A DNA stretch of 33,701 nucleotides from DASUGM01 sp036274055 (lineage in GTDB: Bacteria; Acidobacteriota; Vicinamibacteria; Vicinamibacterales; SCN-69-37). This document shows positions 1-7,421 of the stretch, in pieces. A model generated the notes under the pieces. That model was not told the origin of the DNA and did no database searches. It saw only the letters and a list, made by a program, of their open reading frames with translations. Made by a program: the position numbers and the translations under genes. Every line of letters starts with the position of its first letter. Positions within the stretch are counted from its first letter, which is position 1. Location: NCBI GenBank assembly GCA_036274055.1, contig DASUGM010000220.1, positions 1-33,701 of the forward strand, given 5' to 3'.

Positions 1-168
1 CTCTTGCGCCGCATCGAGGATTTTCAACGCGACATCGCGCTCGAGGAACTCGTCGAACGCGTGATAGACGACGCCCATGCCGCCGTAGCCGAGGCAGGCT
101 TCGATGCGGTACTGGCCGATTCGATGACCGGTCAAAATCGCGGTCGAACTGGGCCGATCGCTCACCAT
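1..168 (-). CDS. Ser/Thr protein kinase, N-terminal fragment (cut by window start)
   Basis: Reading the minus strand from an ATG at 168 gives 56 codons open to the window edge. The peptide contains a glycine-rich P-loop (GYGGMGVVYHAFD, about residues 27-39) followed by the VAIK-type strand DVALKIL with its ATP-binding lysine. This is the start of a PknB/Hanks-type kinase N-lobe, and the short lead-in ending in GQYRIEACLG is typical of stand-alone bacterial kinases of this family. It is transcribed divergently from the kinase at 385, with 216 bp between the two starts, so the pair may share a regulatory region, although I see no convincing promoter there. The rest of the kinase and any C-terminal sensor or TPR domains lie outside the window, so substrate and regulation cannot be judged. 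A GTG one codon downstream is an alternative start. Confidence 0.85.
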   Translation of the reverse strand, partial: MVSDRPSSTAILTGHRIGQYRIEACLGYGGMGVVYHAFDEFLERDVALKILDAAQE

Positions 169-384
169 TCTGCCGCACGTATCGGCTCGGCGAGGAGCGC
201 TCTGCACACGGTCGCGGGCGCGGCTTTCTGCCTTACTTCGCGCGCGATTTCAGTTCTGATCAAACCCGATCGAATTGTGTCCTTCGAGTCCCAGTCTCGG
301 TCGAGGATTACCCACCGATCCGGCCGGTTTGGGGGATATCCGGGGACGGAATGCGGAACTGCCATAAAATTCCCTGCTGCGAGA

Positions 385-2592
385 ATGATCGGCAAACGGA
401 TCCTGCACTACGACGTCGTCCGGCCGCTTGGCGCGGGCGGCATGGGCGTGGTTTACGAGGCGCTCGACACGACGCTCGGCCGGCGCGTCGCGTTGAAGTT
501 TCTCCCTCCGGAACTCGAACGCCAGCCGCAGTCGCTGGAGCGGTTTCAGCGCGAAGCGCGCGCCGCCTCGGCGCTCAACCATCCCAACATCTGCGTCGTT
601 CACGCGATCGAGAATCACGACGGTGAGCACTTCATCGTCATGGAGCTGCTCGAAGGTGAGTCGCTCGCTCAGGCCTCGGCGCGGCAGCATCTGGATTTGC
701 CGGCGATCATCGATTCGGCGATTCAGATCGCCGACGCGCTCGAATCGGCGCACGCCAGGGGCATCGTTCACCACGACATCAAGCCGGGCAACATCTTCAT
801 CAACGCGCGCGGCCAGACCAAGATTCTCGACTTCGGCCTCGCGAAAATCGACCGCGAGCGTGCGTCGAGTTCGGCCGGCAGCCCGTCGGCGGACACGCGC
901 ATCGAATCGCAGATGACCGATCGCGGCTCGGCGATGGGGACTGTCCCCTACATGTCGCCGGAGCAGGCGCGCGGGCAGCTCACCGACGCGCGCACGGATC
1001 TCTTCTCGCTCGGGACGGTGGTCTACCAGCTGGCGGCCGGGGAATTGCCGTTTCGCGGTGATACGTCGGCGGTGGTCTTCGACGCGATTCTCAATCGCGA
1101 CCCGGCGCCGCTGCGTCAGGTCAATCCGTCGGCGCCCGCCGAGCTGGGCCGGATCCTCGAGAAGGCGCTCGAAAAAGATCGCAACCTGCGCTATCAGTCG
1201 GCGACCGACTTCAAGACCGACCTGATTCGGCTCAAGCGCGATCTCGACTCGGGCCGTCAACGGCGCGCGCCCGAGGCCGGCGGCGGCCGCACCTCGCCGC
1301 CGAAGCCGTCGGAACGGCCGATCGCGGTGTTGTACTTCGAGAATCTCGGCGGCGCGAAAGAAGACGAGTACTTCCGCGACGGCATCACCGAAGACATCAT
1401 CACCGAGCTGTCGAAGATCAAGGAGCTGCACGTGTTTTCGCGGCCGACGGTGCTGGCCTACCGCGACAAGCCGGTGACGCCGGCGCAGATCGGCCAGCAG
1501 CTCTCGGCGGCGTTCGTCCTCGCCGGCACGCTGCGCCGCTCGGGATCGCGGCTTCGCATCTCCGCGCAACTGGTCGACACCGCCACGGATTTTCCGGTCT
1601 GGTCGGAACGGTACGACCGTGAGCTGCAGGACGTGTTCGAACTGCAGGACGAGATCGCGCGCAAGATCGCCGAGGCGCTGCGGGTGACGCTCTCGCCGCA
1701 GGAGCAGGCGGATCTCGCCGCCAAACCGACCGAGAACCTGCAGGCCTACGACCTCTACCTGCGCGGCAAGAGCTACGCGCGCCGGATGACCAAGCAGGAT
1801 CTCGAGTTCGCGCGGCAGATGTTCGAGCAGGCGGCGGCGCTGGATCCGAAGTTCGCGCTCGCCTACGCCGCCGTCGCGCACGCGTGCGCGCTCATCTACT
1901 ACAACTACGGCCGCGACGATGTCTGGATCGAGCGGGCGAAGGCGGCGTCGGCGCATGCGGCGGCGATGCAGCCCGGTCTGCCGGAAGCTGACGTCGGCCG
2001 CGCCTGGGTGCTCTATGCCGCGCAGGACTACGACGAGGCGATCCGGGTGGTGCGCGAGGCCATTCAGCGCAAGTCGGACTGCGGCGGCTACTACCTGCTC
2101 GGCCGCGCGCTATTTTCGGCCGGCCGCTATCAGGAGCTCGCCGATGTCGCCGAGATTGCGATCCAGGCGGCGGGCGGCGACTACAACGTTTACTCGCCGA
2201 TCCAGAACGCGCTCGGCGCTCTCGGCAAAACCGAGGCGCTGCGCAATTTGCGACAGCGGCGCACGCAAGTGCTCGAGGAGCAGATTCGCCAGGTGCCGGA
2301 AGACGTGCGCGCCCGGATCATGCTCGCCATCGACTACTCGGCGATCGGCCGGATCGAAGATGCCGCGCGCGAGGTCAACCTCGCGATCGTGCTGCGGCCT
2401 GACGAGGCGTCGGTGCTCTACAACGCCGCCTGCGCGTTCTGCCTGATGGGCAAGAAACCCGAGGCGCTCGACGTCCTGCGCAAGGCTCGCGCCGCGGGGT
2501 TCGGCGATTCCGAATGGGCCCGGCGCGATCCGGATCTCGCCGTCCTGCACGGCGATCCGGAATTCGAGCGGCTCTATCCCGCCACAACGTGA
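385..2592 (+). CDS. Ser/Thr protein kinase with TolB-like and TPR domains
   Basis: A 735-residue cytoplasmic protein with no signal peptide or membrane segment. The PknB-like kinase domain covers about residues 8-285: P-loop GAGGMGVVYEA (16-26), Lys38, catalytic loop HHDIKPGN (129-136), DFGLA (149-153) and MSPEQ (190-194). The usual HRD is HHD, so it lacks the arginine that couples to the phosphorylated activation loop, although Asp131, Lys133 and Asn136 remain. A proline-rich linker follows. Residues 311-437 form a TolB-like/FlgO-like module (IAVLYFENLGG to the VWSERYDR region), and 450-735 are TPR-like helices. The reading frame is open back to base 4, but ATG 385 was chosen because kinase homology begins there and bases 1-168 encode the divergent kinase. 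The stop overlaps the GTG start of the next kinase (GTGA), implying coupled translation. Kinase-TolB-TPR fusions are common in Acidobacteriota; substrates are unknown. Confidence 0.9.
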   Translation: MIGKRILHYDVVRPLGAGGMGVVYEALDTTLGRRVALKFLPPELERQPQSLERFQREARAASALNHPNICVVHAIENHDGEHFIVMELLEGESLAQASARQHLDLPAIIDSAIQIADALESAHARGIVHHDIKPGNIFINARGQTKILDFGLAKIDRERASSSAGSPSADTRIESQMTDRGSAMGTVPYMSPEQARGQLTDARTDLFSLGTVVYQLAAGELPFRGDTSAVVFDAILNRDPAPLRQVNPSAPAELGRILEKALEKDRNLRYQSATDFKTDLIRLKRDLDSGRQRRAPEAGGGRTSPPKPSERPIAVLYFENLGGAKEDEYFRDGITEDIITELSKIKELHVFSRPTVLAYRDKPVTPAQIGQQLSAAFVLAGTLRRSGSRLRISAQLVDTATDFPVWSERYDRELQDVFELQDEIARKIAEALRVTLSPQEQADLAAKPTENLQAYDLYLRGKSYARRMTKQDLEFARQMFEQAAALDPKFALAYAAVAHACALIYYNYGRDDVWIERAKAASAHAAAMQPGLPEADVGRAWVLYAAQDYDEAIRVVREAIQRKSDCGGYYLLGRALFSAGRYQELADVAEIAIQAAGGDYNVYSPIQNALGALGKTEALRNLRQRRTQVLEEQIRQVPEDVRARIMLAIDYSAIGRIEDAAREVNLAIVLRPDEASVLYNAACAFCLMGKKPEALDVLRKARAAGFGDSEWARRDPDLAVLHGDPEFERLYPATT

Positions 2593-4769
2593 CCGCCGGC
2601 TCCCTGCTCCCCGGCGCCCGGCTCGGCCCGTACGAAATCGACTCGCTGATCGGCGCCGGCGCGATGGGCGAGGTCTACAAGGCCCACGATTCGCGGCTGA
2701 ATCGCACGGTCGCAATCAAGCGCGTCACCGTGCAGCGGATCGAGCGCTTCGCCGTCGAAGCGCTGGCGATTGCCGCGCTCAATCACCCGCACATCTGCCA
2801 GATCTACGACGTCGGCCCGGACTATCTCGTCCTCGAGTACCTGCAGGGCGATACGCTGCGCGGGCCGCTCGATCCCGGCGACGCGGTGCGGTTGGCAGTG
2901 CAGATCGCCGCCGCGATCGAGGCCGCGCACGACCGCGGCATTCTCCATCGCGATCTAAAGCCAGCCAACATCATGGTGGTGCGACGCGGCGACTCGACGA
3001 TCGCCAAGCTGCTCGACTTCGGCGTCGCGCGGCTCACCGATCCCGAGTTCGACGCGACGCGCTCGTCCGGCACCAGCGTCGTCGGCACCCCGGCGTACAT
3101 GTCGCCGGAGCAGGCCGAGGGCGGGAGCACTGACGCGCGCTCCGACATCTTCAGCTTCGGCGCCGTGCTCTACGAGATGCTCGCCGGCACCCGCGCCTTC
3201 GCCGGCGACTCGCTGGCGCGGGTGCTGCTCGCGATCGTCCGCGATGAGCCGCCGCCGCTCTCGGCGCCGACGCAGCTGCAGCAGGTCGTCGCCCGCTGCC
3301 TGGAAAAATCGCCGGAGCGCAGGTTCCAGTCGATGCGTGAGGTCAGGCTGGCGCTGGAGGGCGTGACGCTCTCGAGCGCCGACGTCAGGCCGTCGATCGC
3401 GGTGCTGCCGTTCGCGAACCTGAGCACTGACGCCGAGAACGAGTACTTCGCCGACGGCCTCGCCGAGGAGATCATCAACGCGCTCGCGCAGGTCGACGAA
3501 CTCAAAGTGATCGCGCGGACGTCGGCGTTCGCCTTCAAGGGCCGGCACGAGGACGTGCGCGGCATCGCCCGCACGCTTGGCGTCACCCATGTGCTCGAAG
3601 GCAGCGTCAGGCGCGCGGCGGCGCGAGTTCGGATCACGGCCCAGCTGATCGCCGCGGCCGATGGTATGCATCTGTGGTCTGAGAAGTTCGACCGGCCGGT
3701 CACCGATGTGTTTGCGACTCAGGACGAGATCGCGGCGGCGATCACGACGGCGCTGCGCGGCAAGCTGGCGGCGGCGAGTCCGAGCCGGCACTACACGCCG
3801 CGCCTCGAAGCCTATGAAAGCCTGCTGCGTGGCCGAACCCATCTCGAGCAGTTCTCGCCAGAGTCGTTCAATCGCGCCACAGTCCAGTTCGAGAACGCCG
3901 CCGTCCTCGACTCGCGCTACCCGGATCCGCACGTCGAGCTGGCCTTTGCGCACTTCATCGTCGGCATGCACGGCATGCGGCCGATGCGCGCGGTCGTCCC
4001 GCACGTCCGCGACGAAGTCGCGCGCGTGCTCGACCTGAGTCCCGACGATGTCCGGGCCCGGTTTCTGCTCGGTGTCCTGTCGCTGACGCAGGACTACGAC
4101 TGGGAAGCCGCGGCGGCGCAGTTTGCGGCGACGATGGGTGGCGCCAACGTCTCGGCGCAAATGCGCTGGATATACGCGAGCCTCTACCTGCGCGGCGCCG
4201 GGCGCTTGGAGGAATCCGCCAACGAGATGGCGCGCGCGGTCGCGCAGGATCCGCTCAATTCGACGTGGCACGCGATCCTCGCCGCGCATCTGATCGATCT
4301 GGACAGATTCGATCAGGCGATCGCCTCGGCGCGCCGTGCCACCGAACTCGAACCGAATTACGCGCTGGCGCTGAACCTGCTCGGCGAGGCGCTCTGGGCC
4401 AGCGGCCGGCGCGCCGAGGCGCTGTCGCAGTTCGAGCGCAGCCACGATCTCGCGCCGTGGAATCCGTTCACCACCGGCCGGTTTGCCTCGGCGCTTGCGG
4501 TCGGTGGCGACCGGGCGCGTGGTGACGCGTTGTTCGCCAGGATCAAAGAAGGCTCGAATCAGTCGTGGGGCCGGACCTCCTACCACCTGGTCGTCGGCGA
4601 AATCGACGCCGCCGCCGACTGGTTCGAGCGCATGGTCGAGAATCGGGATCCGTTCGCGTTGATCTACGCGTGGTCGTCGCAGACACAACCGCTGCGTGAG
4701 CATCCGCGGTGGGCGAAGATCGCTAAGGCGATGAGACTGTCCGCACGATCGGGCGGAAAACTTACTTAA
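2589..4769 (+). CDS. Ser/Thr protein kinase with TolB-like and TPR domains (second copy)
   Basis: A 726-residue paralogue of the gene before it with the same architecture. Kinase domain: P-loop GAGAMGEVYKA (22-32), Lys44, intact HRDLKPAN (120-127), DFGVA (143-147) and MSPEQ (171-175). The TolB-like module covers about 268-395 (IAVLPFANLSTDAENEYFADG and HLWSEKFDR are its signature stretches), followed by TPR-like repeats to the end. There is no membrane segment. The frame is open from ATG 2514, but the GTG at 2589 is preferred: it overlaps the upstream TGA (GTGA) and gives a normal kinase N-terminus, whereas the longer version adds 25 Arg-rich residues that are the out-of-frame reading of the upstream gene. 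The stop lies in TTAA (4766-4769), which on the other strand is also the stop of the vsr-like gene. Confidence 0.9.
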   Translation: MTAGSLLPGARLGPYEIDSLIGAGAMGEVYKAHDSRLNRTVAIKRVTVQRIERFAVEALAIAALNHPHICQIYDVGPDYLVLEYLQGDTLRGPLDPGDAVRLAVQIAAAIEAAHDRGILHRDLKPANIMVVRRGDSTIAKLLDFGVARLTDPEFDATRSSGTSVVGTPAYMSPEQAEGGSTDARSDIFSFGAVLYEMLAGTRAFAGDSLARVLLAIVRDEPPPLSAPTQLQQVVARCLEKSPERRFQSMREVRLALEGVTLSSADVRPSIAVLPFANLSTDAENEYFADGLAEEIINALAQVDELKVIARTSAFAFKGRHEDVRGIARTLGVTHVLEGSVRRAAARVRITAQLIAAADGMHLWSEKFDRPVTDVFATQDEIAAAITTALRGKLAAASPSRHYTPRLEAYESLLRGRTHLEQFSPESFNRATVQFENAAVLDSRYPDPHVELAFAHFIVGMHGMRPMRAVVPHVRDEVARVLDLSPDDVRARFLLGVLSLTQDYDWEAAAAQFAATMGGANVSAQMRWIYASLYLRGAGRLEESANEMARAVAQDPLNSTWHAILAAHLIDLDRFDQAIASARRATELEPNYALALNLLGEALWASGRRAEALSQFERSHDLAPWNPFTTGRFASALAVGGDRARGDALFARIKEGSNQSWGRTSYHLVVGEIDAAADWFERMVENRDPFALIYAWSSQTQPLREHPRWAKIAKAMRLSARSGGKLT

Positions 4770-5224
4770 CTGCCCTCCCGGCGAACGACAGTGCTACCAG
4801 GAATTCGGCCCTTTCTGGTCCTGACAACTCTCGCGATTCTGCGCGCAGCCCTCGTTGCGTCTTCGTGCTCCCAGAACCGAATTACTACCCAACCGGCCCG
4901 GCGCAGCTGTCTGTCAGTGTCACGATCTCTTTGAACGTTCTTGTCGAGCTTCTGTTGCCACCACCGGCTGTTCGTCTTTGGTCTGGTGGCGTGAATCGGA
5001 CAACGGTGCCAGAAACAACCATCGACCATGACTGCGACCTTCGCCCGCACGAAAGCCAAGTCGGCGCGACGTCTCGTACCAGGTAGGCACCAATCGACCC
5101 GATAGCGCAAACCGAGTCGATGCGATGCCACTCGGATAGCCACTTCGCAAGAAGTGTCGCGCCGGCGAGTAGCTTGCATACGCCTCAGGCTGTCTAGCGA
5201 AGAGGCGCGCGGACGGAACGTCAA
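4766..5224 (-). CDS. vsr: Very short patch repair (Vsr-type) DNA mismatch endonuclease
   Basis: A 152-residue Vsr homologue. Vsr nicks DNA 5' of the T in T:G mismatches that arise when 5-methylcytosine deaminates, so it protects genomes that carry a C5 methyltransferase. The match is clear: DSLRRMQATRRRDTSCEVAIR (about 11-31) is the conserved N-terminal helix region, RRADLAF (52-58) carries catalytic Asp55, and VDGCFWHRCPIH (67-78) carries the zinc-binding and intercalating Phe/Trp and His/Cys residues. GWVVIRFWEHE (111-121) is the C-terminal signature. The start is TTG 5224 (TTGA overlap with the upstream endonuclease stop), because beginning at ATG 5179 would lose part of the N-terminal signature. 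It is the third gene of the methyltransferase-endonuclease-vsr operon. Its TAA stop shares the TTAA palindrome with the kinase gene ending on the other strand. Confidence 0.93.
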   Translation of the reverse strand: MTFRPRASSLDSLRRMQATRRRDTSCEVAIRVASHRLGLRYRVDWCLPGTRRRADLAFVRAKVAVMVDGCFWHRCPIHATRPKTNSRWWQQKLDKNVQRDRDTDRQLRRAGWVVIRFWEHEDATRAARRIARVVRTRKGRIPGSTVVRREGS

Positions 5225-6081
5225 AGAGAGATGCCTCGATACTTCTGCTCGTACAACTGAGCGAGTCGATGAACTGCCATCTCGTAGTGGTCGACATCAC
5301 CCGCCTGCGGCGCGGGAGACTCTGTCACCAATGTCACCGGCGAACCGTCGTTGCGACAATTGACAAGCTCGATTGCAAAGACGTCATATCCCTCTTCGCC
5401 ATCGCGAGACCGCCGCGGCAGTTCTCGCAACTTCTCAACAACACTGGCCGCGTCTCTGGGCTGATTGTGCAACGAGATTGTTGGCGGCCGGTCACTGAGG
5501 TTGAAATCATTCCGGCCAGGACTGATGAACGTCTCGGCGGCATTCACCATCGCCAGGCCGGCTGCGATTGTGTGAGGCGAATTCCCATGAATTGCCAGGT
5601 GACTGGAATTCAGTTCGTCGTAGAGACGAGGGCGAGCCTTTCCGAAAGCGGTCATGCACGCCTTCGCTTCAAGGGCGATGTGTACAGCGCCAACGGGCAT
5701 TTCTACAAGCCGCGGCAGCGCACTCAGCTCGGCCCTTCCGAGATCGTCGAGCACGATGCCAATCTCGAATGCTTGCTCGTCAAATGTGGGCGCCGGGGGA
5801 CCACTCAGCGGGATTCCTCGAGGCCGACAAACGACGAGATCGAGATTCTTCTTCCGGCTCGTGCGGAAGTCCCCCATTTCATGATTCAGCCCATAACCCA
5901 CTAAGCCGCGCGCGGCGTGATCCCGAAGAAGGGCACAATGGCGGAATAGGTCGAAGAGAAACCCCCAACAAGCGACCTTAGAGTGATGATCGCTCCGCGA
6001 GTGGTACTGCCATCGATTGCCGTGCTTGTAACCAGACGCCCGAGGAACCAGTGACTCGACAAGTATCTTTGGGCCGAGCAA
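5221..6081 (-). CDS. Putative type II restriction endonuclease, PD-(D/E)XK type, family unassigned
   Basis: A 286-residue protein between a C5-cytosine methyltransferase (8 bp upstream) and vsr (4-bp overlap), the usual place for the cognate nuclease. I do not recognise the family. It has a plausible PD-(D/E)XK core: KKNLDLVVCRP with Asp81, then about 55 residues later a beta strand AVHIALEAKACM with Glu138-x-Lys140. Following segments (RLYDELNSSH, TIAAGLAMVNAAE) look like the helices that often pack behind this core. There is no signal peptide or transmembrane helix. The first possible start is TTG 6081, preceded by an AGGTG Shine-Dalgarno-like stretch 5 nt upstream inside the methyltransferase end; the frame is blocked by a stop at 6118-6120. 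The rare start may keep nuclease expression low relative to the methyltransferase. Recognition sequence unknown. G+C is lower than in flanking genes. Confidence 0.72.
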   Translation of the reverse strand: MLGPKILVESLVPRASGYKHGNRWQYHSRSDHHSKVACWGFLFDLFRHCALLRDHAARGLVGYGLNHEMGDFRTSRKKNLDLVVCRPRGIPLSGPPAPTFDEQAFEIGIVLDDLGRAELSALPRLVEMPVGAVHIALEAKACMTAFGKARPRLYDELNSSHLAIHGNSPHTIAAGLAMVNAAETFISPGRNDFNLSDRPPTISLHNQPRDAASVVEKLRELPRRSRDGEEGYDVFAIELVNCRNDGSPVTLVTESPAPQAGDVDHYEMAVHRLAQLYEQKYRGISL

Positions 6082-6089
6082 AAGGGCAC

Positions 6090-7268
6090 CTACGCGACAG
6101 CGGATCGGCGCATGCGCTCAACGTGCGATGCGACCGCGTCGAGGAAACCTGAACGGAAAGTCAACGTGCTCTGTCGAGCGCGACTGAGGAAGCCGCTGGC
6201 GGCGCGTTCCGAAAGCAGCGCAGTCGGAAACTTCATGAAGTCGGCAAGATGATCCCTTCTTGCTTGCAGCGGCCACATCGACACAGGCGAAGCAAAGACC
6301 CTACCTTTGTGTCCCCATGCTGCGCGAGGCCACGCAACGCCACGGGGCAGGCTGGCGACTTCGCGTACCTTGAACCCCACAGGGCTGGCCAATCGCTCGC
6401 CGATCCATGTCGCTACAGGGACGCTGACGGCATTGCCCACCAGTTTCCACCGATGTCCCCGTTTCACGCCGTCGACATCGAGCGCTGGTCGAGTCCAGTC
6501 CGCATCAAATCCTTGGAGGCGCTCGGCGTCGCGAATCTCAGGGGTCATGATCAATCCGTCACGAGGATTCCAGATTGCGGGTGGGGACGGGATGCCAATG
6601 GTCGAACCTCCTTTTAGGGTTGGAAGTGCGTCCTCCGCCCAACCTAACCCGCGTGTTCCTTCAGTCCAATAAAAACCGCACCACGCGTGACGGGATACGT
6701 CGCGACAATCCTCCCCTGCATCCTGTTCGAGGAGGACGCCACGCGGGTCCTCGGTCCGGGATGCCAACAGCAGCACGCGGTGCCGGCGTTGCGGCAGACC
6801 AAAGGCTCGAGTGTCTACTACTCGGTAGGACCAGCTGTACCCACGACTTTCGAGCTCATCGATCAGGAGCCTCATCGCCTTGCCGCGATCTAAGTGGAGC
6901 ATGAAAGAGACGTTCTCAAGAAGGAGCCACTTCGGGCTACGTCTCTTGACGGCATCGAGCAAACGAAAAACGTGACCGACCAGACCTGAATTGCGTCCGG
7001 TAATTCCGGCGGTGCGTCCAGCCTGACTCAGATCCTGACAAGGGAAACCGGCGGTGAGAAGATCGACCGGACCTAGTGTCTCGAGGTCGCGGACATCTTT
7101 TGTCAGGGAGACGTCCGGAAACCGTGTCTGAAGGACGCGTCCTGCACCCGGATCCAACTCGCAGAGCAACGTTGCTCGATGACCAGCTCGGTGCAAGCCG
7201 AGCTCGATTCCGCCAACTCCGGCAAATAGACCGGCGACAGTCAGACGATTACCTTTCTTAGCTAACAT
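6090..7268 (-). CDS. DNA (cytosine-5-)-methyltransferase, type II restriction-modification
   Basis: A 392-residue C5-cytosine methyltransferase that would transfer a methyl group from SAM to cytosine in a specific site, protecting host DNA from the adjacent nuclease. Motifs in order: I, LFAGVGGIELG (14-24); IV, GFPCQDLSQAG (74-84) with catalytic Cys77; VI, LLLENV (115-120); VIII, QRRHRVLLL (160-168). A target-recognition region lies around 170-260 (including TLKGGSTIGIPSPPAIW), and motif X is GNAVSVPVATWIG (about 278-290). About 100 residues follow motif X, longer than the usual minimal enzyme; their role is unknown. Start ATG 7268. It is the first gene of the minus-strand RM operon and faces away from the gene at 7422. 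Sample lines at 5341 and 6961 contain 31 and 33 G/C per 60, well below neighbouring genes, which suggests horizontal acquisition. Confidence 0.95.
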   Translation of the reverse strand: MLAKKGNRLTVAGLFAGVGGIELGLHRAGHRATLLCELDPGAGRVLQTRFPDVSLTKDVRDLETLGPVDLLTAGFPCQDLSQAGRTAGITGRNSGLVGHVFRLLDAVKRRSPKWLLLENVSFMLHLDRGKAMRLLIDELESRGYSWSYRVVDTRAFGLPQRRHRVLLLASRTEDPRGVLLEQDAGEDCRDVSRHAWCGFYWTEGTRGLGWAEDALPTLKGGSTIGIPSPPAIWNPRDGLIMTPEIRDAERLQGFDADWTRPALDVDGVKRGHRWKLVGNAVSVPVATWIGERLASPVGFKVREVASLPRGVAWPRAAWGHKGRVFASPVSMWPLQARRDHLADFMKFPTALLSERAASGFLSRARQSTLTFRSGFLDAVASHVERMRRSAVA

Positions 7269-7276
7269 CTTGAAAA

Positions 7277-7295
7277 GAGTACCTAGAGGATACTC
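7277..7295. promoter_or_regulatory. Dyad-symmetric site just upstream of the methyltransferase start
   Basis: The 19 bases read GAGTACCTAGAGGATACTC: perfect 5-base arms GAGTA/TACTC around a partly symmetric centre. The site ends 9 bp upstream of the methyltransferase ATG, in the 153-bp gap between divergent genes. Dyads at this place in RM operons are often operators for a controller protein or for the methyltransferase itself. No controller (C) gene is present here, so the assignment as an operator is an inference. Confidence 0.3.
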
Positions 7296-7421
7296 GCATG
7301 TTGCGGCTCGTCAGCGAAAGCTGGTACAGGCGCCCAGGACAAGCCCGAACGAGGGACGCCGCATCGGCTGCAGGCTGGATCAGACCGCTTCGAATCGCCG
7401 GAAAGCGACTCAGGGTAGTCT

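Noticed and set aside
169..384. Sigma-70 promoter between the divergent kinases (CATAAAAT at 363-370)
   Set aside because: Only a -10-like string is visible, too near the ATG and without a well-placed -35.
250..1956. 568-codon open frame on the minus strand opposite the first complete kinase gene
   Set aside because: Arg/Glu-rich composition with no family motifs; it is the antisense shadow of the kinase frame, a normal effect of high G+C.
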